From the NCBI GenBank assembly GCA_040398805.1, contig JBBATK010000023.1, positions 1 to 11,055 of the forward strand: a stretch of 11,055 bases of DNA. The letters run 5' to 3'. This document shows positions 1-6,165 of this stretch, one piece after another (positions within the stretch are counted from its first letter, which is position 1; each line of letters starts with the position of its first letter). The notes beneath the pieces were generated by a model. The model saw nothing but the letters and a program-made list of their open reading frames with translations. It did no database searches and was not told the DNA's origin. The translations under genes were made by a program, and so were the position numbers. This DNA comes from JBBATK01 sp040398805. Its GTDB lineage: Bacteria > Bacteroidota > Ignavibacteria > Kapaibacteriales > NICIL-2.

Positions 1-12
1 AGGACCTTCCCC

Positions 13-951
13 ATGCTCTCTATCGCTCTTCACGGCGGCGCCGGCGATCGCAACCGCGCCACGCTTTCTCCCGAACGCGACGCCGACTACCGTCGCACCA
101 TCGCCGATGCCATGGACCGCGGCTATGCCGTGCTCGAAGCGGGCGGATCGAGTGTGGAGGCGGTGGAGACGGCCATCATGGTGCTGGAGGATGCCACGTG
201 TTATAACTCCGGACGTGGTGCGGCGCTCAATAGCGAGGGCAAGGCCGAGCTCGATGCAGGCATCTTCAATGGTACGACCATGCAGAGCGGCGCTGTGGCC
301 GGCGTCCTTCGTATCCAGCGTCCCATCTCCGCCGCACGCTACATCATGGAACACACCCCGCAAGTGCTATTCATCGGCGCGCATGCGGAAGCGGTGGCCG
401 AACGTGGCGGACTGACCATGGTGAACAATGAGTACTTCATCACCGATGAAGTCCGCGAACTCTACGAGTCAGGTCTGAAAGCGCGGGCTGCTGCAGCGCA
501 CGCCGCCGCGTCCGGTACTTCCTCCTCCACCGAAGAAAAAGTCATCCTCGGCACCGTCGGCTGCGTGGCCCTCGATGCGCGCGGCGGCATGGCCGCAGGA
601 AACTCCACGGGCGGTATCATGCATAAGCCCGCGGGACGTGTGGGCGATACGCCGCTCGCGGGCGCGGGCATGTACGCCATGGACGGGGTGGGTGCGGTGG
701 CCTGCACGGGTCACGGTGAATACTTCGTCCGCACCGTCGCCGCGCACGACACCATTGCGCGCATGCGCTACGCGGGCGCGGATCTCGTCACCGCCATGGA
801 CGCCGTCCTTGCGTCCATCACAGCGCTCGGCGGACGTGGCGGCATGATCGGCATCGACGCCATGGGCACGATCCACCTACCCTTCAGCACCTCGAGCATG
901 GTCCGCGCAGGCCGGAACTCTGCGGGTGTGCGGGTGGTGGAGGTGTGGTAG
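13..951 (+). CDS. Isoaspartyl peptidase / L-asparaginase (plant-type, Ntn-hydrolase)
   Basis: This 312-residue protein belongs to the plant-type (type III) asparaginase/isoaspartyl dipeptidase family. Members remove isoaspartyl residues from degraded peptides and hydrolyse L-asparagine in the cytoplasm. Seen in the sequence: the N-terminal HGGAG strand, the YNSGRGAALNSEGKAELDA segment typical of the alpha subunit, and a Gly-Thr-Val-Gly junction in which Thr181 should become the nucleophile after autocleavage. NSTGG, GDTPLAGAG and TGHGEYF follow, all conserved substrate-pocket segments. The length is normal for the family and the reading frame is intact. The ATG is preceded by AGGA at bases 1-4. 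Asparaginase and isoaspartyl peptidase activity cannot be separated from sequence alone. The gene ends 154 bp before the fic gene and appears unrelated to it. Confidence 0.95.
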   Translation: MLSIALHGGAGDRNRATLSPERDADYRRTIADAMDRGYAVLEAGGSSVEAVETAIMVLEDATCYNSGRGAALNSEGKAELDAGIFNGTTMQSGAVAGVLRIQRPISAARYIMEHTPQVLFIGAHAEAVAERGGLTMVNNEYFITDEVRELYESGLKARAAAAHAAASGTSSSTEEKVILGTVGCVALDARGGMAAGNSTGGIMHKPAGRVGDTPLAGAGMYAMDGVGAVACTGHGEYFVRTVAAHDTIARMRYAGADLVTAMDAVLASITALGGRGGMIGIDAMGTIHLPFSTSSMVRAGRNSAGVRVVEVW

Positions 952-1039
952 GGGGGGTACCCTCTTGCCATCGAAGCCGGAAGCGTGACGTCGTCCGTCG
1001 GTTATGACTGATTGCGTTGCTGGTGCTCCGTGCACAGGC

Positions 1040-1047
1040 TAAGTTTG
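1040..1047 (+). promoter_or_regulatory. Candidate -7 box TAAGTTTG upstream of fic
   Basis: TAAGTTTG matches the Bacteroidota-type -7 consensus TAnnTTTG exactly. A TTG at 1016-1018 lies 21 nt upstream, where a -33 element would be expected. A small hairpin, GTATC-GAA-GATAC (1049-1061), falls at the likely transcription start. The box is 58 bp before the chosen fic start. The consensus is known from Bacteroides and Flavobacterium; its use in this organism is inferred. Confidence 0.35.
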
Positions 1048-1105
1048 CGTATCGAAGATACACGTACCTCGAACAGATACCTGTTACCACCTCTAACCTT
1101 TGCCG

Positions 1106-1663
1106 ATGTCGCACGAGATAGATAAAAGAAGTCTTGAAAACGCCCTGCGTCTCTTCAGCGATGGTATCATCGATACCCTCGAAGTCGGCACCACGCGCGG
1201 TCTGCAGGACATCCATGCCTCCCTGTTCTGCGACCTCTATCCCTTTGCGGGAGTCATTCGTGAGGTGAACATCTCCAAAGGCGGATTCCGTTTCGCCACG
1301 GCGTTGTACCTCACGGAGATACTTGCCAAGATCGATCTCATGCCGGAAACCACCTTCGAACAGATCATTGCCAAGTACGTGGAAATGAACATCGCCCATC
1401 CTTTCATGGAGGGTAACGGCAGGGCGATGCGCATCTGGCTGGACATGATGTTCAAGCATAGTCTGAAACGCGTCGTGGACTGGCAACAGGTGGACAAGAC
1501 CCTGTACCTCCAAGCCATGGAACGCAGTCCCATCAACGACCTAGAACTGCGTACCCTTCTCTTCGCCAACCTCACGGATGATATCCACAACCGCGACGTC
1601 ATCATCAAAGGCATCGAGCAGTCGTATTACTACGAAGGATACGGGCGTGGGGCGGGAGGATAA
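1106..1663 (+). CDS. fic: Class III Fic protein (protein adenylyltransferase, NmFic-like)
   Basis: This 185-residue single-domain Fic protein is expected to transfer AMP from ATP to a hydroxyl side chain of target proteins. The active-site loop HPFMEGNGR is at residues 98-106, with His98 as the catalytic base and Glu102 in the Mg-binding position. Near the C-terminus, SYYYEG (Ser173 to Gly178) matches the (S/T)xxxE(G/N) inhibitory helix of class III enzymes, in which the Glu (here Glu177) blocks ATP until tetramers dissociate or the enzyme modifies itself. From memory, the protein aligns almost without gaps to Neisseria meningitidis NmFic, with key residues shifted by a constant nine positions (NmFic His107, Ser182, Glu186). 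That relative modifies DNA gyrase; the target here is unknown. I chose the ATG at 1106 because it gives the family's N-terminus; a TTG at 1100 is also open. No clear Shine-Dalgarno is visible. No separate antitoxin gene is adjacent, as expected for class III. Confidence 0.96.
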   Translation: MSHEIDKRSLENALRLFSDGIIDTLEVGTTRGLQDIHASLFCDLYPFAGVIREVNISKGGFRFATALYLTEILAKIDLMPETTFEQIIAKYVEMNIAHPFMEGNGRAMRIWLDMMFKHSLKRVVDWQQVDKTLYLQAMERSPINDLELRTLLFANLTDDIHNRDVIIKGIEQSYYYEGYGRGAGG

Positions 1664-1757
1664 CATCCAAGCGGCTACGACCTAAACCCGGCAACTGACG
1701 ACGCTCGGAAGGGATGACCCGGAGCACCATGACGAATGACAACGGACACCCGGCCTC

Positions 1758-2003
1758 TTATGAAGGGTTCCTGTGCAGCTTGTCGGGCAGGAAATACCAC
1801 AACGGTATGCCGATGAAGATGACGAACGACGCATACACCGAGACGTACGCCAAGGGTATGGAGAAGAGATACAGACTCGTGGCGATGATGTTGCTGGTCT
1901 GGATGGTGGTGTTCACGGGTATCATCTTCTCTCCCACTTCCACATAGCGTTGCAGCCGGAAGAACGCGAAGGCGGTCAGGAACATCACGGCACCGTCTAC
2001 CAT
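1758..2003 (-). pseudogene. Truncated 3' fragment of a TMEM175-family gene
   Basis: This minus-strand fragment is a broken copy of the intact channel gene at 3158-3730. Bases 1994 down to 1770 are identical to 3385-3161 and encode its last 75 residues, covering transmembrane helices 4-6. The fragment lacks helices 1-3 and the RxxxFSDG signature, so it cannot form a normal channel. It reads from an incidental ATG at 2001-2003 (MVDG before the shared segment). It runs through the old C-terminus and ends with three extra residues (Asn-Pro-Ser) before a TAA. The perfect identity implies a recent duplication or ongoing gene conversion. Expression is not evident from the sequence. Confidence 0.88.
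1770..1994. repeat. 225-bp perfect direct repeat, left copy
   Basis: This segment is identical base for base, in the same orientation, to 3161-3385 (offset 1,391). The first differing bases are 1769 (T against A) and 1995 (G against A). It corresponds to 75 whole codons of the TMEM175-family gene and begins exactly at that gene's last sense codon. The two copies bracket the lipoprotein gene. Recombination between them would remove 1,391 bp and leave a channel gene with a slightly altered C-terminus. Confidence 0.97.
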
Positions 2004-2307
2004 CCCGGCAAAGGCTGCACTGCGGAGTTCCGCATCTCCTCGGATCCTCGCTTTCCGCTATTCGAGCGAGTGAAGTGAGGGTACAATCTCATCGGCACTA
2101 TAAACACTGATATCGCATCAATGTGGAATCCCCCGTTTCCCGACCCAGTGTTGTAACTCCGGCGAACGTCGGAATGATTAACGTCGGATTCTGAGAATAG
2201 CACGTTCGTTTGATTTTTTCTTTTGAGAATCAAAGGGCTTTTTCATGTCAGCTAAGCTACCCTATCTTCTCCAAAATAATTTTTCCCACTCCTCTTGTTG
2301 TGTTCTC
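1995..2307. other. A+T-richer leader region before the lipoprotein gene
   Basis: I see no gene in these 313 bp. The stretch holds several short symmetric or repeated elements: the palindrome TGCGGAGTTCCGCA (2021-2034), AACACTG (2103-2109) inverted as CAGTGTT (2146-2152), and the direct repeat AACGTCGGA at 2165 and 2180. TTTGATT (2209-2215) is inverted as AATCAAA (2228-2234) around a T-rich loop. The part from about 2,090 on is visibly richer in A+T than the flanking genes. One or more of these may be promoter or operator sequence for the lipoprotein gene, but none is decisive. Confidence 0.4.
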
Positions 2308-3084
2308 ATGTACAAGTACCTCTTATTTCTGGCCTGCTTCCTTAGCTCGTGTGCATCGACGGTATACTATCAGGTCTACAAGACCAAGACAGACAAAGGA
2401 TCTGTCGACAGTGCCGGCGTATCTTTCGATGACAAGAATTGTCGCGTGATATACAACCTATGGTCGGAAGGAGGCAATATGAGTTGTCGGGTCTTTAACA
2501 AGCGGGACGCGGACCTTGTCATCGATCTTCGTCGATCGTTTTTTGTCATGAACGGTCAAGCGCGCGCACTTTATCGGCACACCGCTCGCGCGTATACATC
2601 GAACAGGGTCGAGTCAAGCTCTTCGGCGACGGTCATTGAGGGCGTATTCTCTCCAAGGGTTGCGCAGAATGCCAGTTCCAGCGTCTCGGGCGTGACGACA
2701 ACGTACACGGACGATCCGGAGGTACGCATTCCGCCGAATACATCGATGGAGATAGAAGGTTCCGCCGTCGTTTCTACGCGAATGACGTGGTGTGATGTTG
2801 ACGAAGCGCCGGACGAGGATGAAATCAAGCCGCTTCAGTACGATAAGCAAACCTCACCATACACATTCTACAATCTTCTCACTTACGCAGTTGCGGCAGA
2901 TACTGTTCGATCCGAACATCGGTTTTATGTTTCCTCGATAACCAACTTCCCGAAGTCCATGCTGAAGAGAGAGGTCCGTACGACACCGTGCGGAAAAACT
3001 TTGGAACCGTCGCGTGAAATCTTTGTCAACACGCCGCCCGATGGCTTCTTCGTGAAATACGACACTGTACCGAAGGACGAGTAA
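2308..3084 (+). CDS. Putative outer-membrane lipoprotein, conserved in Bacteroidota, function unknown
   Basis: This 258-residue protein carries a lipoprotein signal: a short basic start (MYK), a hydrophobic core, and the lipobox Leu12-Ser13-Ser14-Cys15, so Cys15 should be lipidated after signal peptidase II cleavage. The start at 2308 is preferred over an ATG at 2245 in the same frame because only the shorter form puts the signal peptide at the N-terminus. The mature part has no enzyme motif I recognise. Segments such as NLWSEGGN (residues 50-57), SFFVMNGQA and a C-terminal FYVSSITNFP followed by a Cys recall a family of Bacteroidota lipoproteins known to me only as hypothetical; this is from memory. 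The gene lies between the two 225-bp repeats and converges on the channel gene, 73 bp from its stop. Its composition is more A+T-rich than its neighbours, which may indicate acquisition. Confidence 0.82.
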   Translation: MYKYLLFLACFLSSCASTVYYQVYKTKTDKGSVDSAGVSFDDKNCRVIYNLWSEGGNMSCRVFNKRDADLVIDLRRSFFVMNGQARALYRHTARAYTSNRVESSSSATVIEGVFSPRVAQNASSSVSGVTTTYTDDPEVRIPPNTSMEIEGSAVVSTRMTWCDVDEAPDEDEIKPLQYDKQTSPYTFYNLLTYAVAADTVRSEHRFYVSSITNFPKSMLKREVRTTPCGKTLEPSREIFVNTPPDGFFVKYDTVPKDE

Positions 3085-3147
3085 GGACAGATCGGAGGAC
3101 TCGGGAGCCACTAGTGCGGGGTCCGTGGACACAGACGCCGCATATCT

Positions 3148-3171
3148 ACCTGTGCAGCTACCTGTGCAGCT
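3148..3171. repeat. 12-bp tandem duplication across the TMEM175 stop codon
   Basis: ACCTGTGCAGCT occurs twice in immediate succession (3148-3159 and 3160-3171). On the minus strand this duplicates the last three codons and the stop, so the gene ends Leu-His-Arg-stop and is followed in frame by the same four codons again. The left 225-bp copy lacks the second unit, so this is a small event separate from the long repeat, probably replication slippage. Confidence 0.9.
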
Positions 3172-3730
3172 TGTCGGGCAGGAAATACCACAACGGTATG
3201 CCGATGAAGATGACGAACGACGCATACACCGAGACGTACGCCAAGGGTATGGAGAAGAGATACAGACTCGTGGCGATGATGTTGCTGGTCTGGATGGTGG
3301 TGTTCACGGGTATCATCTTCTCTCCCACTTCCACATAGCGTTGCAGCCGGAAGAACGCGAAGGCGGTCAGGAACATCACGGCACCATAGAAGGCCGATGC
3401 ATGGGGCGCAGTGGCGTGCGCCGCGATGAAGGCGGTGGGCAAGGGAATCAAGGACATGGCGAAGAGGAGGAACATGTTGTACCACACGAGCTTCGAGGTG
3501 GAGTGCGGAATGCGGTCGAACAATGCATGATGGTTCAACCACAAGATGGCCACGACGATGAAGCTTACGAGATAGGCGAAGAGCTTGGGCAGAAGGCGCA
3601 TGAGCGCGTTCCACATCTCGCCGTCACCCGCCGCGTCGCTCACCTCGGGGATGCGCAGCTCCAGCACCATGATGGTGATGATGATGGCGATGACGCCATC
3701 GCTGAAGGCCTCGATCCTGTTCTTGTTCAT
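3158..3730 (-). CDS. TMEM175-family (DUF1211) potassium channel
   Basis: This 190-residue integral membrane protein matches bacterial TMEM175, a family of tetrameric potassium channels that lack the usual TVGYG filter. Helix 1 holds the family signature RIEAFSDG (residues 5-12). Five further hydrophobic stretches follow, roughly at residues 42-65, 76-98, 112-130, 140-160 and 163-183, giving the expected six helices. The ATG at 3730 is favoured because it places the signature close to the N-terminus; a GTG at 3742 would add four residues. No strong ribosome-binding site is seen. The gene is convergent with the lipoprotein gene and divergent from the DUF898 gene. Its last 75 codons are duplicated at 1770-1994, and its stop region carries a 12-bp tandem duplication. 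Ion selectivity is inferred from the family. Confidence 0.93.
   Translation of the reverse strand: MNKNRIEAFSDGVIAIIITIMVLELRIPEVSDAAGDGEMWNALMRLLPKLFAYLVSFIVVAILWLNHHALFDRIPHSTSKLVWYNMFLLFAMSLIPLPTAFIAAHATAPHASAFYGAVMFLTAFAFFRLQRYVEVGEKMIPVNTTIQTSNIIATSLYLFSIPLAYVSVYASFVIFIGIPLWYFLPDKLHR
3161..3385. repeat. 225-bp perfect direct repeat, right copy
   Basis: This is the copy lying inside the intact TMEM175-family gene, residues 116-190, and is identical to 1770-1994. Because here the sequence is part of a complete gene, it is the likely source and the left copy the derivative. No terminal inverted repeats or target-site duplication flank it, so it does not look like an insertion sequence. Confidence 0.97.
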
Positions 3731-4138
3731 AAGGAAGTCCACGCAATGCTCCTACCCGATGGTGTTACACACGATGACGCCCAGAAGTACGCAGTGCGGA
3801 GTTCGGAGGAGAGAAGGGCGGAACATGGGGTAGTGGATGCATGTCGTTATAATTCGAACCACGGCAACCGTGGCCGGTCAATACAGTGAGGAGAGTCCTG
3901 CGTGCATTATTCTTTTTCCGGAACCGGACCCTTGATACGGAATGCTCTTATTATACCGATAATTATTCGCCCTACGTTACTAACGGCTGGCCTATATTGT
4001 GGGGTCGTTCTCGGACCTTTAATCTTACGGCATTTACTGCCGCTTCCCGGGTTCTTATGATGCGTGAACATCATACGGACATGCGATGACAGACAAGGGG
4101 CCTATCGCGGATATCATGTATCATTCACGGAGTATGTC
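3731..4138. promoter_or_regulatory. Divergent intergenic region between the channel and DUF898 genes
   Basis: These 408 bp separate two genes that point away from each other, so promoters for both should be here. Three tidy inverted repeats are visible: CCACGG-CAA-CCGTGG (3859-3873), TCCGG-AA-CCGGA (3917-3928, with a T-run before it on the plus strand) and CGGCA-TTTAC-TGCCG (4028-4042). TGCGGAGTTC at 3795-3804 repeats a motif found at 2021-2030. The section from about 3,905 to 4,060 is A+T-richer, as expected for a promoter. No exact TAnnTTTG box stands out. Short open frames here look spurious. Confidence 0.45.
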
Positions 4139-5095
4139 ATGACGGATGAAAGCACACAGAAACACGCGTATCGTCTGGAATTTCTCGGGGAGGGTTCGGA
4201 GTATTTCAAGGTTCTCATCATCAACTGGTTTCTTACCGTGGTGACGTTGGGAATCTATTACCCGTGGGCTCGAGCCAGAAGAATAGCGTACATGAATGGA
4301 CATACCTCTTTGGACGGTGAACGGTTCCTCTTTTCAGGAACCGGAAAGGAGATGTTCCGCGGGTATATCAAGGTCATCGTACTCTACGCAATGCTCGCAG
4401 TGGTGTACGTGGGTGCACTGATTTTGGAAGCACCCATCCTTGGTCTGGTGCTCATATACCTTTCACTTGTCGTTCTTCTACCCTTTGCCATCCACGGGGC
4501 CCTTCGATACAGAATGAGCAGGACATCGTATCGGGGAATACGTTTCGGGTATCGTGGAAACCGCCGAAAACTGGCGGAGATGTTCTTTGTGGATCTGTTT
4601 TTCACCATCATCACGTTCGGCATATACGGTCCATGGTTTCAGATGAACCTTCGGCGCTACACCTTCCGGCATATCCGTTACGGAGACGCGGAGTTCTCGA
4701 ACAATGCTAAAGGACACGATTGGCTGCTCATCAATCTTAAAGGATATCTTTTGACGGTGCTGACCCTGGGCGTCTATGCATTCTGGTGGCAACGGGATGT
4801 TTTGGCTTACAGCATCAATAAGATTGTCATTACAAAGGGAACGGACAGCATCACGTGCACGTCGGTCGCCACCGCCGGTGGAATGTTCAAACTCATCGTC
4901 GGGAACCTCCTGCTCGTCGTCTTCACCTTCGGTCTGGGAAAAGCTTGGGCCGATGTGCGTACGCAGAAGTTCCTATGTGACAGTATCCAGATGGAAGGAA
5001 CGATCGCGCTGGACGATATTCACCAAACCGAGGTGGATTACACGGATGCGTTCGGCGACGACGCCATGGACTTTTTCGAATTCGATATTGCATGA
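4139..5095 (+). CDS. DUF898 / YjgN-family multi-pass inner-membrane protein
   Basis: This 318-residue protein matches the DUF898 family, represented by E. coli YjgN, whose biochemical role is not established. It has several hydrophobic helices and a motif of the form T-(L/F)-G-(I/V/L)-(Y/G)-x-x-W repeated four times: TLGIYYPW (36-43), TFGIYGPW (159-166), TLGVYAFW (209-216) and TFGLGKAW (263-270). Several are followed by a basic stretch such as ARARR, which suggests repeated helix-turn units with a charged cytoplasmic face. The C-terminus is acidic. The start at 4139 is supported by GGAG at 4129-4132 and by the family-like N-terminus; the frame is open further upstream to 4064. The stop overlaps the start of the M48 peptidase gene (ATGA), so the two are almost certainly one operon. 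DUF898-M48 pairing also occurs in other bacteria, to my knowledge. Confidence 0.92.
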   Translation: MTDESTQKHAYRLEFLGEGSEYFKVLIINWFLTVVTLGIYYPWARARRIAYMNGHTSLDGERFLFSGTGKEMFRGYIKVIVLYAMLAVVYVGALILEAPILGLVLIYLSLVVLLPFAIHGALRYRMSRTSYRGIRFGYRGNRRKLAEMFFVDLFFTIITFGIYGPWFQMNLRRYTFRHIRYGDAEFSNNAKGHDWLLINLKGYLLTVLTLGVYAFWWQRDVLAYSINKIVITKGTDSITCTSVATAGGMFKLIVGNLLLVVFTFGLGKAWADVRTQKFLCDSIQMEGTIALDDIHQTEVDYTDAFGDDAMDFFEFDIA

Positions 5096-6165
5096 GGGGG
5101 ATCGCTTCCAGTACGGGTACCTTGTACGATGGCCGTACATCGGTTGCCAACCATGTCCTCTGCCTGCTGAATGAAGAGGGTGATGCTCTTTGTGTGCAGG
5201 ATGATGCGGGAACCGTTCGTGAATGGAGATTCCCGGCAATGGATGTGAAGCGGTTCGGAAGTGTTGTGGAGATACGAAACGACACAGAGCCGGGCGTTCT
5301 GCTGGTCATCGACGACGTGGAGTTCGCCCGGGTACTGTGGCAGGTGCGCGAGCGGCATGGACGCATCGGTATTCCCGAACGACTTCTTCGGATGAGTACG
5401 ACGAGTGCCGCTGTCGTGGCGCTGGTCGTCCTCGGCGCCATCATCATAGGGTATCTCTACGCATTGCCCGTGCTGGCGGAGAAGTCCGTGGCCTTGGTCC
5501 CGCTTTCGGCGGATGACGCTATCGGGAATGCGTTCGCGTCGACACTCATCGATGAACAGGATATCGATACGACGAAGACCGAGGCCTTGGTGCGTTTCGC
5601 AGCCCGGATGAACCTATCCACCACGAAGCCGCTCATGTTCACCGTCGTCCGCTCCGGCGACGTGAATGCGTACGCTCTGCCGAACGGTCGCATCGTCGTG
5701 AACTCGGCCATTGTCGACATGATTGAGAGTCCCGCTGAACTTGCTGCACTCCTTGGCCACGAAGTGTCGCACATCAACGAGCGCCATTCCACACGACTTC
5801 TCTGTCGGAATCTCGCCGGCTATATGATTGTGTCATTTGTCACGGGCGATGTCACGGGCGTGGTATCCGTGCTTGCCGATAATGCACGGATGCTCCACTC
5901 CCTTGCGTTCTCCCGGGAGTACGAGCAAGCGGCAGACGAGCAGGCATTGCGCATTCTCGTGATGAATCGCCTGGATCCGTACGGTATGGTCCGCCTGTTC
6001 GAACATCTCGAACGTCTGCCAGACCCTCATCTGCACACCCTTCTCAGCTCGCATCCCATAACAAAGGACCGTCGTGAGAACATGCAACGGATCATCTCCG
6101 GAATGCGGACTTCCATTGCGGAGAATCGGCAACTTGCAGACCTGTTTTGTGCATTGAAAAAATAA
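5092..6165 (+). CDS. Membrane-anchored M48-family zinc metallopeptidase
   Basis: This 357-residue protein has three parts. Residues 1-95 form a soluble, beta-rich N-terminal domain like the one preceding many DUF898-linked M48 peptidases (DUF7092-type, from memory). Residues about 105-127 form one transmembrane helix. Residues 130-357 are the M48 catalytic domain. The zinc site is complete: HEVSH at 223-227 supplies two histidines and the catalytic Glu224, and ExxAD at 278-282 supplies the third ligand Glu278. The segment ALPNGRIVVNSAIVD before the HExxH is typical of M48 (Ste24/HtpX/BepA-like) enzymes, as is SSHP near residue 320. Its ATG overlaps the DUF898 stop by one base, implying translational coupling. 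The topology may put the catalytic domain on the periplasmic side, but this is inferred. The likely role is quality control or processing of envelope proteins; the substrate is unknown. Confidence 0.94.
   Translation: MRGIASSTGTLYDGRTSVANHVLCLLNEEGDALCVQDDAGTVREWRFPAMDVKRFGSVVEIRNDTEPGVLLVIDDVEFARVLWQVRERHGRIGIPERLLRMSTTSAAVVALVVLGAIIIGYLYALPVLAEKSVALVPLSADDAIGNAFASTLIDEQDIDTTKTEALVRFAARMNLSTTKPLMFTVVRSGDVNAYALPNGRIVVNSAIVDMIESPAELAALLGHEVSHINERHSTRLLCRNLAGYMIVSFVTGDVTGVVSVLADNARMLHSLAFSREYEQAADEQALRILVMNRLDPYGMVRLFEHLERLPDPHLHTLLSSHPITKDRRENMQRIISGMRTSIAENRQLADLFCALKK

Noticed and set aside
1106..1663. Fic toxin-antitoxin (FicT/FicA) pair
   Set aside because: The inhibitory motif is inside the Fic protein itself at its C-terminus, and no small FicA-like gene precedes it.
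1714..1947. Plus-strand open frame of 77 codons whose end is identical to one at 3114-3338
   Set aside because: The shared protein is only the antisense reading of the 225-bp repeat. The minus strand encodes a recognisable channel, so the plus-strand duplicates are shadows.
1770..3385. Composite transposon or insertion sequence
   Set aside because: The repeats are gene fragments without terminal inverted repeats, no transposase is encoded between or beside them, and no target-site duplication was found.
3886..4089. Small plus-strand gene of 67 codons upstream of DUF898
   Set aside because: No family resemblance or ribosome-binding site was seen, and its composition fits a promoter region with several inverted repeats.
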